DNA from: Actinomycetes bacterium
GTDB taxonomy: Bacteria > Actinomycetota > Coriobacteriia > Coriobacteriales > JAEZZM01
DNA length: 64,000 bases
Assembly (NCBI GenBank): GCA_023418575.1
Contig: JAEZZM010000049.1
Coordinates: 121,572-185,571 of the forward strand
Direction of reading: 5' to 3'
Part shown: positions 7,219-16,677 of the stretch, piece after piece
Layout: every line of letters begins with the position of its first letter
Numbering within the stretch: the stretch's first letter is position 1
Translations under genes and position numbers: made by a program
Notes under the pieces: generated by a model
Told to the model about the DNA's origin: nothing
Seen by the model: only the letters and a program-made list of their open reading frames with translations
The model's database searches: none

Positions 7219-8550
7219 GTGAAAAGCTTATTTGATCAATATCACCAAGATATGCTTGAAAAACAGGCACCCTTGGCTGTTCGCATGCGCCCTAGATCCT
7301 TAGATGAGTATGCAGGCCAGCATCAGGCAGTGGGAAAGGGGAGCTGGCTTAGACATGCAATAGAGCAAGATAAGCTTTCATCGCTTATTTTATATGGTCC
7401 AGCAGGAACCGGTAAAACAAGCCTAGCTTTTATTATTGCTCAGCATACAAAGGCGGCATTTGTTGAAGTTTCTGCGGTAAGCGGCAGCGTAAAGGATTTA
7501 AGAGAAGAGATAGCGGCTGCAAAAGACCGTCTATTAGCAAGAGGACAAAAAACCATTTTATTTGTTGATGAGATACACCGTTTTTCTCGCTCTCAGCAAG
7601 ATGCGCTTTTGCATGCTGTTGAAAACCGCGTGCTTGTTTTGATTGGAGCCACCACTGAAAACCCGTATTTTGAGGTAAATACGGCACTTAATAGTCGCTC
7701 AAGAATTATAGAACTAACAGCTTTAAGTGATGAGGATCTTGAGAAGCTTATAGCTAGAGCGCTCAAGGATGACAGAGGTCTTAAATCAGTCTTTACTATC
7801 TCTGATGAGTGCTTATCGGCTTTGGTGATAAGTGCTGGTGGTGATGCGCGCAGGGCTCTCAATAATCTGGAAGCTGCTGCTTTTCAGGCACAGGCACGCT
7901 CAAGTTTTATGATAGAACTTGAAGATCTGCAAAAAGCTGTCCCTAGCCAGCAGCTGAGCTATGATAAATCCGCAGATCAGCATTATGATATTGTTTCTGC
8001 TTTTATTAAGTCTATGCGTGGATCAGATCCTGATGCGGCAGTTTATTATCTTGCACGCATGTTAGCCTCAGGAGAGGATCCCAAATTTATAGCTCGCCGC
8101 ATTATGATTTTAGCAAGCGAAGATATTGGCAATGCTGATCCTCAAGCACTTTGTGTTGCAAGTGCCGCCTTTAAAGCTTGTGAGGTTATAGGTATGCCTG
8201 AGTGTAGATTGAATTTGGCGCAGGCAGCTATTTATATGGCCTTGGCGCCTAAGTCTAATGCGTGCTATAAGGCTTATAATAAAGCACTGCATGAGGTAAA
8301 ACATGGACCTTATCGTCAAGTACCAAATTATCTAAGAGACAGGCATAGACCAGGCTCAAAAGATTATGGAGAATATAAATATCCCCATGATTATCCTGGA
8401 GCTTATGTTGAGCAGACTTATTTGCCACAAGGGCTTAAAAAAGGAGATTTTTACCAGGCAAGTGAAAGAGGTTGGGAAGCTTTTAGATATGAGACAAGCC
8501 TGCGCGACAGGTTTGAGGCACAAGATCTTAAGGACTCTCCAGAAAACTAA
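7219..8550 (+). CDS. rarA: Replication-associated recombination ATPase RarA/MgsA
   Basis: This AAA+ ATPase acts at stalled replication forks. The protein has about 443 residues, as usual. Features are LYGPAGTGKTSLAF (Walker A, near 60-68), FVDEIHRF (Walker B), the sensor region GATTENPYFEVN, a C-terminal MgsA domain with RMLASGEDPKFIARR, and the family tail KYPHDYPGAYVEQTYLP. GTG 7219 has AGAGGTG upstream at a good distance; TTG 7213 is an alternative. The gene is single or the first of a short run with the DUF948 gene 62 nt later. Confidence 0.93.
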   Translation: MKSLFDQYHQDMLEKQAPLAVRMRPRSLDEYAGQHQAVGKGSWLRHAIEQDKLSSLILYGPAGTGKTSLAFIIAQHTKAAFVEVSAVSGSVKDLREEIAAAKDRLLARGQKTILFVDEIHRFSRSQQDALLHAVENRVLVLIGATTENPYFEVNTALNSRSRIIELTALSDEDLEKLIARALKDDRGLKSVFTISDECLSALVISAGGDARRALNNLEAAAFQAQARSSFMIELEDLQKAVPSQQLSYDKSADQHYDIVSAFIKSMRGSDPDAAVYYLARMLASGEDPKFIARRIMILASEDIGNADPQALCVASAAFKACEVIGMPECRLNLAQAAIYMALAPKSNACYKAYNKALHEVKHGPYRQVPNYLRDRHRPGSKDYGEYKYPHDYPGAYVEQTYLPQGLKKGDFYQASERGWEAFRYETSLRDRFEAQDLKDSPEN

Positions 8551-8612
8551 AGGGACTTTTTGGGTAAGATTAAAAAAGCTATGAAGGTCATTCCGATTGA
8601 GGAGGGATAATT

Positions 8613-9176
8613 TTGCTTCATACAATTTTAACGGTTGCGCTTATTATTTTAGTAATTGGTGCTGTTTGGTTTCTTGTAGAGCTTGCTCTTACTATTAAAA
8701 GCACGCGTGGTGTAGTTGAAAGCCTTAACACCACGGTTGATAAGCTCAACGAAGAGTTGGTGGGCACCTTAAATGAGGTAAAGCCCATCCTGTCAAATAT
8801 TGATACCACCCTTACTAACTTACAACCCACGGTTCAAGAGTTGCAACCTCTTTTGTCCAAGGTGGGAACAACAGTAGATGCAGTTTCTTTAGATCTTTTG
8901 CGTGTTGATGAGATCTTAGCTGATGTCTCTGATATTACCAGCTCTGCTGCACATGCAAGCACGGCTGCAAGTAATGTGGCAAACAATGCTTCTCAGACAG
9001 CAAATCAATTTATTGATAAGATTCGCGATAAGATCTCAAGAAAGTCTAAGACTAAGTCTGAGCAGGTAGATTCTGTTCTTGAAGAACTTGAGCAGACTAA
9101 GCCAGAGTACTTTACTCTTGAGCCTAAGCTCATGAATGAGGATGAGGGCTATTTTACCTATCCTAAGCAGGATTAA
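8613..9176 (+). CDS. DUF948-family membrane-anchored coiled-coil protein
   Basis: The 187-residue protein has one N-terminal membrane segment (about residues 3-22) followed by a long helical region with repeated NTTVDKLNEEL and IDTTLTNLQPTVQELQPLL heptads, like DUF948 general-stress proteins. It starts with TTG 8613, supported by GGAGGG 7 nt upstream. The tail is charged. The function is unknown. It lies just before the RsbW-like and sigma factor pair, which would fit a stress-related role, but that is only context. Confidence 0.65.
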   Translation: MLHTILTVALIILVIGAVWFLVELALTIKSTRGVVESLNTTVDKLNEELVGTLNEVKPILSNIDTTLTNLQPTVQELQPLLSKVGTTVDAVSLDLLRVDEILADVSDITSSAAHASTAASNVANNASQTANQFIDKIRDKISRKSKTKSEQVDSVLEELEQTKPEYFTLEPKLMNEDEGYFTYPKQD

Positions 9177-9218
9177 GACGCTTTTAGCAAGATTGTAGCT
9201 ATTTAAGGAAACCGAGAG

Positions 9219-9584
9219 ATGCACAACTCTTTAGAAACATGTACCCTAGTTGTTCCAGCTCAAGCAAAATTTGCTCGTATGGTTCGTATGCTGGCTTCAA
9301 ATGTGGCAAGCTTGCAGTCCTTTACTTTAGAAGAAATAGAGGATGCTCGCATGGCAGCCGAAGAAGCTTTTATCATGAGCTGCGCAAGTGGTCAAGAAGA
9401 GCTTAAATTGAGCTTTTCTATGTTAGATGATCAACTGGTTATGCAGTTTTCATTGGGAAAGCTTTCCATTGAAGAGCAAATGGGAGAAAGCTATGAGTAC
9501 GCTTCACTTATCTTAGAGGCAGTCTGCGCAAGCTTTACGCAAGATGAGTCTGGTTTAAAGCTTGTAATGCCTGCTAGGGAGTAA
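9219..9584 (+). CDS. RsbW-like anti-sigma factor, degenerate ATPase motifs
   Basis: This 121-residue protein sits 1 nt before a SigB/SigF-type sigma gene, where an RsbW or SpoIIAB anti-sigma kinase is expected. The EIEDARMAAEEAF segment matches the N-box helix of the HATPase fold. However the expected Asn in the N-box is missing, and no DxGxG (G1 box) can be seen in the short beta region after it. It may bind sigma without kinase activity, or do something else. No anti-anti-sigma gene is in the window. ACCGAGAG upstream gives a weak ribosome site for ATG 9219. Confidence 0.55.
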   Translation: MHNSLETCTLVVPAQAKFARMVRMLASNVASLQSFTLEEIEDARMAAEEAFIMSCASGQEELKLSFSMLDDQLVMQFSLGKLSIEEQMGESYEYASLILEAVCASFTQDESGLKLVMPARE

Positions 9585-9585
9585 G

Positions 9586-10569
9586 ATGGATAAGACTAAG
9601 CACATGATAGATGAAGCATATTTAGAAGAGGATCTAGAAGCTCAAGACTATGATAGCCAAGAATATGATGAGCTTGATCAAGATGATGAATTAGAAGATT
9701 CAGATACCTTTTCATATGATGATGAGCTTGATGATGAGGACTCAGATTTAGATAAGGCTTTTACTGAGCCCAAAAAGCATCAGCGTGCAAAAAAGCTTGT
9801 ATGGGATAAAGCTAAAACTAAAGAGCTTTTTAGGCGCTATAAGCTCTATGGTGATGAGGATGCCCGTGATCAACTGGTGACTTCTCACTTAAACTTAGCA
9901 CGCTTTTTGGCCTATAAGTTTAAAAACAGGGGAGAGCCAGTAGATGACCTTATTCAGGTGGGAACCATAGGTCTCATCAAGGCTATTGATCGCTTTGATA
10001 TTGATAGAGGTCTGGAATTTACCACCTATGCAACCCCCACCATACTGGGTGAAATTAAGCGTCATTTTAGAGATAAGGGCTGGTCAGTAAGGGTTCCTCG
10101 TCGTCTACAAGAGCTTTCTGCAAAAGTTAATCAAGCAACTGATGAATTAACGCAAAAGCTTCAGCGCTCTCCAAAGATTGATGAGATTGCTGACTATCTT
10201 GAGGTTAGCGTAGAAGAGGTGCTTGAAGCTATGGAGTCTGGAGAGGCTTATTCGTCAGTACCTCTGGAAACTGATAACTCAAGTGATGATGATGCCCCAA
10301 GCGTTATTGATAGATATGGGGAAGAAGATCGTCAACTCAAAGGTTCTGATGACAGAATTGTTCTTACTGAGGTCTTATCAGGTTTTACGCCCAAAGAGCA
10401 AGAAGTTATTAGATTACGTTTTATAGACGGCTTAACTCAAATTGAGATAGCTAAACATATGGGCATATCTCAGGTTCAAGTTTCAAGGCTTTTGCGTCGT
10501 ACCCTTAAGCGTATGCAAGAGCGCATTGAACCTGGTCTCAAACCCGCTGAAGATCAAGCCTTAGAGTAA
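9586..10569 (+). CDS. SigB/SigF-type RNA polymerase sigma factor
   Basis: This sigma-70 family factor of the SigB/SigF/SigG group has 327 residues. The first ~60 residues are an unusual acidic extension, dominated by Asp and Glu, which is absent from the usual ~255-residue family members. Region 2 follows (LARFLAYKFKNRGEPVDDLIQVG, RFTTYATPTILGEIKRHFRD-type segment), then region 3 (VRVPRRLQELS) and region 4 with the helix-turn-helix (LTQIEIAKHMGISQVQVSRLL). GGGAG precedes the ATG. It is probably cotranscribed and coupled with the RsbW-like gene, and a strong terminator follows. Confidence 0.9.
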   Translation: MDKTKHMIDEAYLEEDLEAQDYDSQEYDELDQDDELEDSDTFSYDDELDDEDSDLDKAFTEPKKHQRAKKLVWDKAKTKELFRRYKLYGDEDARDQLVTSHLNLARFLAYKFKNRGEPVDDLIQVGTIGLIKAIDRFDIDRGLEFTTYATPTILGEIKRHFRDKGWSVRVPRRLQELSAKVNQATDELTQKLQRSPKIDEIADYLEVSVEEVLEAMESGEAYSSVPLETDNSSDDDAPSVIDRYGEEDRQLKGSDDRIVLTEVLSGFTPKEQEVIRLRFIDGLTQIEIAKHMGISQVQVSRLLRRTLKRMQERIEPGLKPAEDQALE

Positions 10570-10591
10570 GTTTTCAAGAATAGTTTTCTTA

Positions 10592-10636
10592 TGCCTGAAT
10601 CCGGTCTTTCCCTGGATTCAGGCATTTAAGTTCTTT
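10592..10636 (+). terminator. Terminator after the sigma factor gene
   Basis: An 11-bp perfect stem, TGCCTGAATCC with GGATTCAGGCA (10592-10624), has an 11-nt loop and a T-rich tail TTTAAGTTCTTTTT. It closes the RsbW-like and sigma operon. Confidence 0.85.
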
Positions 10637-10642
10637 TTGGGC

Positions 10643-10648
10643 TATAAT
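10643..10648 (+). promoter_or_regulatory. Candidate -10 box for the AI-2E family gene
   Basis: A perfect TATAAT lies 53 nt before the start of the next gene and directly after a terminator. No good -35 box is visible at 16-18 nt upstream, so the promoter may need an activator or another sigma factor. Confidence 0.4.
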
Positions 10649-10700
10649 AAACTGTTAGCCTTATGAGCTTTTATAGTATATAGAGCGCTGGAAAAGAGGA

Positions 10701-12212
10701 ATGAGCGTGTTTAAGCAAAAACACTCCGAAACACAGCAGCAGGTAGATCAAACAATCGATGCTCTTTATGGAAAAAGTGCATCTCCAGCACTTCAGGAAC
10801 TTTCTCTTGAAGACAAGTTTAAGCGGGTTGGTCTTCATGCCGCACGCATTTGGGGCATTATAGGTTTTATCATTTTGCTGGTAGCTGCAGGCTATGTTTT
10901 GGGAAAGCTTGGCATTGCAGTTCAAGTGCTTCTCATCGCCTTTGTGATTTCGTTTTTAATCACACCCCTGGTAAACTACCTAGAAACAAAGGGCCTCAAG
11001 CGAGTGCTGGGAACCTTAGTAGCCTACCTTTTGGGCGTCTTGCTTATAGCCATCTTAATTGCCCTGGTAGTTCCAGTCTTGACCAAGCAAATTACAGATT
11101 TGGTTAATGCAATACCAGGTTATGCTAACCAGGCCCAAGCTTGGGTGAGCTCTTTGCACGAGAAGTACGGCAGCTATTTAGCAGATAGCCAACTGAGAGA
11201 TTATGCTCAAAAAGGTATTAGCGCCATTTCATCAAAGGCTTGGGCTTTTGCTAATTCCTCAGCCATGGGTCTTATTGCAGTAGGTAGTTCCTTTGCAACC
11301 TTAACTGCAACCTTTTTCATGGGTTTGGTTGTTGCATTTTGGCTTACCATGGATTTTCCAAAGTTTCACCGTGAAGCTTTGGTAATTGCTGGTCCCAAAA
11401 AAGCTGAAGATCTTGAGATTATGATGGCTGTCTTTGGCCGAGCCATGGGTGGTTACATTAAAGGTCTTATCATTACCAGCGCCTGCACCGGTCTTATCGC
11501 CGGAATAGGCTTTTTTATCCTTGGACTTCCTTATGCTGGTCTTTTGGGTCTGGCAACCGCTATTTTAAATGTAGTACCCTTTGTGGGTCCTTGGATTGGT
11601 GGTGGACTTGCGGCCCTTGTGGGTTTGTTTGTAAATCCTTTAACAGCACTGCTTTCTATAGTTATTACTATTGTGGCCCAGCAAATTACAGATACCTTTA
11701 TTAGCCCCAAGGTAATGCAGTCGGCAGTGGCTGTTCATCCCTTGTTGGTAATTGTTGGACTTACTGCAGCTGGAGCAGTTGGCGGAGTTGTGGGTATGAT
11801 TTTTGTGGTACCTTTAATGGCTGCCTGCAAGGGTGTATTTACCTATTACTTCGAGAAGCGCACTGGTCGTCAGTTGGTAAGTGACGATGGTGGTGTCTTC
11901 AAAGGTAAACCCTTTAATGACGAGAAGGGCGCGCCCATTCCTGCCTTTGACGCTACCGGTGGCTCAAAATATTATTCCGCTCAGTTTGCAAAGTCATCTT
12001 CCCAAGAAAGCATCGCAGCTGCTCTAAGACAAGAAAAGAAGGAAGAAGCCCAAGAAGAGCCTTCTAAACTTGAAGAAATTAAAGACGCGCTTGTAGAGAA
12101 GGTAAATGAGCTTACTGACAATAATAACGAATCTAGCGCTGATGATGCTGGCAACACTGCTGCAGACACTGCTGCTGCAGGCAAGGCCACTGATAAACAA
12201 AAAGATTCTTAG
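10701..12212 (+). CDS. AI-2E family (PerM/TqsA-like) membrane transporter
   Basis: The 503-residue protein has about eight hydrophobic segments and the family signature around GLPYAGLLGLATAILNVVPFVGPWIGGGLAAL and QQITDTFISPKVMQ-type segments. The family exports small molecules or ions, and the substrate here is unknown. The last ~110 residues are cytoplasmic, Glu-, Ser- and Ala-rich and low in complexity. GAGG sits only 1 nt from ATG 10701 but 7 nt from GTG 10707, so GTG may be the true start. A terminator before and a spacer after suggest its own transcription unit. Confidence 0.85.
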   Translation: MSVFKQKHSETQQQVDQTIDALYGKSASPALQELSLEDKFKRVGLHAARIWGIIGFIILLVAAGYVLGKLGIAVQVLLIAFVISFLITPLVNYLETKGLKRVLGTLVAYLLGVLLIAILIALVVPVLTKQITDLVNAIPGYANQAQAWVSSLHEKYGSYLADSQLRDYAQKGISAISSKAWAFANSSAMGLIAVGSSFATLTATFFMGLVVAFWLTMDFPKFHREALVIAGPKKAEDLEIMMAVFGRAMGGYIKGLIITSACTGLIAGIGFFILGLPYAGLLGLATAILNVVPFVGPWIGGGLAALVGLFVNPLTALLSIVITIVAQQITDTFISPKVMQSAVAVHPLLVIVGLTAAGAVGGVVGMIFVVPLMAACKGVFTYYFEKRTGRQLVSDDGGVFKGKPFNDEKGAPIPAFDATGGSKYYSAQFAKSSSQESIAAALRQEKKEEAQEEPSKLEEIKDALVEKVNELTDNNNESSADDAGNTAADTAAAGKATDKQKDS

Positions 12213-12315
12213 TAAGAACTACTACAACAACAATCACAAGCAGGCCACTACATAGGCTGGAACTTTTTTAGATACAATTTTAGTGAGAGCCCCCAGGGCA
12301 GGAGGATAGTGATAT

Positions 12316-14949
12316 ATGAGAGCAATGACCAGTTCTGAAATACGTGAGCTATACCTATCATTTTTTGAGGAAAAAGGCTGCAAACGCATAGCCTCTTCAT
12401 CTCTTATTCCAGATGATCCCTCTCTGTTGCTTACCAGTGCAGGTATGGTGCAGTTTAAGCAATACTTTTTGGGCAAGAAAAAGCTCGATGCTATTGGAGC
12501 TACCACCTGCCAAAAGTGCGTAAGAACAACCGATATTGATGATATTGGTAAAGATGGTCGTCATCTCTCATTTTTTGAAATGCTGGGTAACTTCTCCTTT
12601 GGAGGATATGATAAGTTCCAAGCTATTGAGTGGGCCTTTGAATTTATTACCAAGCACCTTGAACTTCCTCTTGAGCGTCTGTATTTCTCGGTATATCTTG
12701 ATGACGATGAGGCTTATAACAAGTGGGTAAGCCTGGGCGTTCCAGAGTCTCATATGGTTCGCTTGGGTGAAGATGATAATTTCTGGGCTGCAGGCCCCAC
12801 GGGTCCCTGTGGTCCTTGTTCAGAGATCTATTATGATCAGGGCCCTGAAAAAGTCCATTGTGATAATCCTGATTGTGCTCCCGGTTGTGATTGTGATCGT
12901 TTCTTAGAGTTCTGGAATCTAGTATTCACTCAGTATGATCGTCAGGAAGATGGCAGCTTAGTGCCCCTGCCCTGTGGAAACATAGATACCGGTATGGGTC
13001 TTGAGCGCATGGCAGCTATCATGCAAGGCGTCACTGCAAACTATGATACAGATATTCTTAAGAGCCTTATTAAGTTGGCAGAAGAGCTCACGGGTCATAC
13101 GTATGGTGAAAGCGAAAAAGTTGATATGTCTTTGCGCATCATGGCAGATCATGCCCGCGCAGTTACCTTTATGTTGGCCGACGGAATCTTGCCCACCAAT
13201 GAAGGCAGAGGCTATGTTTTACGTCGTCTCTTAAGGCGTGCAGTGCGTCATGCAAGGCTTTTGGGGGTAGAAGAGCCTTTCTTTGCCCGTTTTGTTGAAG
13301 TCCTTGAAAAAGAAATGGGTTCTGTCTATCCGGAGCTCAGAGAACGTCTAAGCTTGGTTAATCGCGTGATCTTATCAGAAGAGGAGCGCTTTGGTGCAAC
13401 CCTGCGCACGGGTTCTTTGTACCTGGAAGAAGCGCTTGAAGGACTTGCCGAGGGTCAAAAGCTTTCGGGCCACACTGCGTTTACCTTACATGACACCTAT
13501 GGTTTCCCCATTGAACTTACCTTAGAGATGGCTTCTGAGCAGGGTAAAGACGTAGATCTTGAGGGCTTTGAGCAAGAGATGCAGGAGCAAAAAGAAAGGG
13601 CCCGCTCCCAAGTCAAAGATGTAGCTTGGAGCAACTTCAACAATGTTTGGACTGAGCTTTCAGGTATTTATAAACAAACTCAGTTTAGTGGCTATGAGCT
13701 TGATGAAGATGAGTGCACGCTCTTGGCCATTGTTAAAGATGGAGAGCTGGTTGAAACTGCATCTGTTGGCGATAAGGTAGAGCTTCTTTTAGACAGTACG
13801 CCCTTTTATGCTGAGCGCGGTGGTCAGGTAGGAGATACCGGTACCATTAGAGCGCTTGATGGCAGCTTTGAACTTAGGGTCTTAGATACTAAGGTACGCG
13901 AGAAAAGCTTGCATGAACACATCTGCGAGCTCGTCTCAGGTGACTTAAGATCAGGCGTAAAGGTTCTTGCACGCATTGATCGCCTACGTAGAGAGCGTAT
14001 TAGAAGAAACCATACCGCAACCCATGTAGTGCACTGGGCTCTTCGCCAGGTTTTAGGAGAGCATGTTACTCAGGCAGGATCATTGGTAGAGCCTGACCGC
14101 TTGCGTTTTGACATTACCCACTTTGAGGCCATAAGTCCTGATCAGATTAGAGAAATTGAGCGTCTCTGTAACCAAAAAATTATGGAAGACTGGCCTGTAA
14201 TTAATTACGAAACTTCATTAAAAAATGCACGTGAAAATGGCGTAATTGCCTTATTTGGCGAGAAGTACGGCGAGCAGGTTAGAGTAATCGAGGCGGGAAA
14301 CTTCTCAAAGGAGCTTTGCGGTGGAACCCATGTTGCACGCACCTCTGAGCTTGGTCTATTAAAGATAATTTCTGAGAGCTCTGTGGGTGCAAATCAGCGT
14401 CGTATAGAGTGTGTAACTTCCTTTGATGCTCTGGCCTACCTTGAACAAAAAGAGGCAGTAGTAGATGAGCTTTCAGGGGAGCTAAAGGTTCAAGTTAAGG
14501 ATCTACCTGCTAAGCTTGCGTCACTTAATAAGAAAATCAAAGAGCTTGAAAAAGAAAACAAAAAGCTTAAATCAGGCGGTGGCTCTGCACAAGAAGCCCT
14601 GGCACAGCTTTTGAATAGTGCTGAGAAAAAAGAGGGTTATGAGCTGATCTGTGCCTTTGTTGAGGGTCAAGATGCTTCAAGCTTGCGTGAGCTTTGGGAT
14701 AGATTACGTCAAGCTAAAGCAGATCTTGCGGTTGTATTAGCAAGTTCAAGTGATCAGGATGCTCCGCTTCTTATGGCTGCAGGCTCACAAGCAGCTTTAG
14801 ATGCAGGTTTTAACGCTGGTAAACTCATAAAAGAGATTGCTCCTCATATCAAAGGTGGCGGAGGCGGAAAGCCTCAGATGGCCCAAGCCGGTGGTAAGGA
14901 TGCGGCAGGTATTCCTGCGGCCTTAGAGGCAGCAAAAAGCTTGTTGTAA
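12316..14949 (+). CDS. alaS: Alanine--tRNA ligase
   Basis: AlaS charges tRNA-Ala and edits mischarged Ser and Gly. The 877-residue length is normal. The N-terminal class II catalytic core includes SSLIPDDPSLLLTSAGMVQFK and PTGPCGPCSEIYYD. The editing domain has the zinc ligands HTATH (His566, His570) and CGGTH (Cys668, His672). A C-terminal coiled coil and the glycine-rich GGGGGKPQMAQAGG C-Ala motif follow. GGAGG lies 10 nt before ATG 12316. It starts an alaS-ruvX-mltG run, a common order in Gram-positives. Confidence 0.97.
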   Translation: MRAMTSSEIRELYLSFFEEKGCKRIASSSLIPDDPSLLLTSAGMVQFKQYFLGKKKLDAIGATTCQKCVRTTDIDDIGKDGRHLSFFEMLGNFSFGGYDKFQAIEWAFEFITKHLELPLERLYFSVYLDDDEAYNKWVSLGVPESHMVRLGEDDNFWAAGPTGPCGPCSEIYYDQGPEKVHCDNPDCAPGCDCDRFLEFWNLVFTQYDRQEDGSLVPLPCGNIDTGMGLERMAAIMQGVTANYDTDILKSLIKLAEELTGHTYGESEKVDMSLRIMADHARAVTFMLADGILPTNEGRGYVLRRLLRRAVRHARLLGVEEPFFARFVEVLEKEMGSVYPELRERLSLVNRVILSEEERFGATLRTGSLYLEEALEGLAEGQKLSGHTAFTLHDTYGFPIELTLEMASEQGKDVDLEGFEQEMQEQKERARSQVKDVAWSNFNNVWTELSGIYKQTQFSGYELDEDECTLLAIVKDGELVETASVGDKVELLLDSTPFYAERGGQVGDTGTIRALDGSFELRVLDTKVREKSLHEHICELVSGDLRSGVKVLARIDRLRRERIRRNHTATHVVHWALRQVLGEHVTQAGSLVEPDRLRFDITHFEAISPDQIREIERLCNQKIMEDWPVINYETSLKNARENGVIALFGEKYGEQVRVIEAGNFSKELCGGTHVARTSELGLLKIISESSVGANQRRIECVTSFDALAYLEQKEAVVDELSGELKVQVKDLPAKLASLNKKIKELEKENKKLKSGGGSAQEALAQLLNSAEKKEGYELICAFVEGQDASSLRELWDRLRQAKADLAVVLASSSDQDAPLLMAAGSQAALDAGFNAGKLIKEIAPHIKGGGGGKPQMAQAGGKDAAGIPAALEAAKSLL

Positions 14950-14952
14950 ATT

Positions 14953-15366
14953 ATGAGATATCTAGGACTTGATATAGGGGAGAAGCGTGTGGGTATTGCG
15001 GTAAGCGATGCCCAGGCAAAGATCGCTCTTCCCTTGAAAGTCCTAGATTTTTCTGATGTCATTTCTCTTGGAAAGAATTTCAGGCTTATTTTGGAGGATT
15101 ATGAGCCTGATTGCCTGGTATGTGGCTTGCCCAAAAATATGGATGGAACTGAAGGCCCCCAAGCCAAGAGAGTTAGAGAATGTGCTGAGTGTATAGCCCA
15201 AAAAATAGGGCTGCAGCTTGTTTATAGTGATGAGAGACTCAGTTCAAGTGAAGCTAAACATAGCCTAAGAGAACTTGGGCTTAGCGAAAAACAAATGAGG
15301 GGCAAGCTTGATATGTATGCAGCCTCACTTATATTACAGCGCTACCTTGACCAACAGACACAATAA
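14953..15366 (+). CDS. ruvX: Putative pre-16S rRNA nuclease RuvX/YqgF
   Basis: This RNase H-fold protein, implicated in 16S rRNA 5' maturation, has 137 residues. The first strand LGLDIGEKRVGIAVSD carries the family Asp. The CLVCGLPKNMDGTEGPQA loop and YSDERLSS follow, with the terminal LDMYAAS Asp. It starts 3 nt after the alaS stop, so the two are probably coupled. Confidence 0.93.
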   Translation: MRYLGLDIGEKRVGIAVSDAQAKIALPLKVLDFSDVISLGKNFRLILEDYEPDCLVCGLPKNMDGTEGPQAKRVRECAECIAQKIGLQLVYSDERLSSSEAKHSLRELGLSEKQMRGKLDMYAASLILQRYLDQQTQ

Positions 15367-15397
15367 AAATTTGTGTCTCAACAGAGAAAGGTTTACT

Positions 15398-16576
15398 GTG
15401 GCTAGGCATTTTGCTCATTCAAAGGAGACCAAAAATCCTTTACGCTCTCAATCTTTAACTCAAACATCTTCCGGAGCCAATGGCAGCGGTGCCTATAGAT
15501 TTCAAAGGCCCCAGAGATCTCATAAGCCTCAAAAGCAAGCTGCAAAAGGGCTGGTAATTGCAATAATTCTTGTAGTTATAATCTTAGTTGCAGTTTTTGC
15601 AGCGTTCCAACTCTTTTTTGATAGACAAAGCCAAGATAAGGCTTCGCAGGCCACCCAAACAAGCTTTATTGAAGTTGAGATTCCTCAGGGAGCTGGCGCG
15701 CAAAGTATTGCCCAATTGCTTTATGAAAAGGGTGTGATCTCATCGCCAACTATGTTTATAGATGAACTGGTGAAGGCGGGTGCTGACTCTAAGCTCAGGC
15801 CAGGTACGTATCAATTTTCAACACAAGAAGATACCCAGGCCTTAATCAATAAACTGCTGCAGGGTGGAGAAGTGGCAAGCAAAAAGCTTTCAATTCCTGA
15901 GGGTTTGACCCTGAAGCAAGTTGCTGCCCAGGTTGAAAAGCAACTGGGTATTTCTGCACAAAGCTTCATTGATCAGGCAAAGGCTTCAAACTATGAAGAA
16001 AAATACCCCTTTGTAAAGGGTACGTATCAAGATTCTTTAGAGGGTTATCTTTATCCTAAGACCTATAATTTTCAAGAGGGCATTACGGCAGATCAGGTCA
16101 TAGATCGACTTTTGCAGCAGTTTGTAAAAGAAACACAAGGACTTGATTTTTCAGCGGCTTCAAATAAGGGCTTAGATGCCTTGCAGGTGATAAGTGCTGC
16201 TTCTCTCATTGAGCGAGAAACTCGCGTTATAGATGAGCGACCCCTTGTTGCATCAGTTATATATAATCGACTAAATAAAGGCATGCCTTTGCAGATAGAT
16301 GCTGCTATTCAATACGCTTTGGGTACTACAAAACAGCGCTTAAGTCTTGATGATCTTAAAGTTGATTCGCCTTATAATACTTACAGCAATAAGGGTATGG
16401 TTCCAGGTCCTATTTGTTCGCCTTCAATTTCATCCATTAAGGCGGTACTTGAGCCCGCTTCAAGCGATTATCTGTATTATGTGCTGACGAGCAAGGATGG
16501 AACACATACGTTTACCAGTGATTATGATAGCTTTAAAAAGGCTAAAGAAGAATACAAAAGAGTTTTCTCTAGTTAG
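15398..16576 (+). CDS. mltG: Endolytic murein transglycosylase MltG
   Basis: MltG cuts nascent glycan strands and so sets their length. The product of about 392 residues has a basic, Ser-rich cytoplasmic start, a single membrane segment at about 52-75, a LysM-like/YceG region (IPEGLTLKQVAAQVEKQLG), and the catalytic motif LIERET with Glu272. QIDAAIQYALG and SPYNTY complete the active site. GTG 15398 is chosen because AGAAAGG lies upstream; the frame also extends back into ruvX. It lies 31 nt after ruvX. Confidence 0.92.
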   Translation: MARHFAHSKETKNPLRSQSLTQTSSGANGSGAYRFQRPQRSHKPQKQAAKGLVIAIILVVIILVAVFAAFQLFFDRQSQDKASQATQTSFIEVEIPQGAGAQSIAQLLYEKGVISSPTMFIDELVKAGADSKLRPGTYQFSTQEDTQALINKLLQGGEVASKKLSIPEGLTLKQVAAQVEKQLGISAQSFIDQAKASNYEEKYPFVKGTYQDSLEGYLYPKTYNFQEGITADQVIDRLLQQFVKETQGLDFSAASNKGLDALQVISAASLIERETRVIDERPLVASVIYNRLNKGMPLQIDAAIQYALGTTKQRLSLDDLKVDSPYNTYSNKGMVPGPICSPSISSIKAVLEPASSDYLYYVLTSKDGTHTFTSDYDSFKKAKEEYKRVFSS

Positions 16577-16677
16577 CTTATCGCTAGGTTTAGCTTGTTT
16601 ATCTTAAGATTATTACAAGCTTTGATAAGAGGTCTGGGTTTAGACTAGTCTCTAGATTGTGGTTAAGGATTAGGTAT

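Noticed and set aside
8551..8612. Tiny gene between rarA and the DUF948 gene
   Set aside because: A frame of 16 codons exists but has no ribosome site, and the GGAGGG near its end serves the TTG start at 8613.
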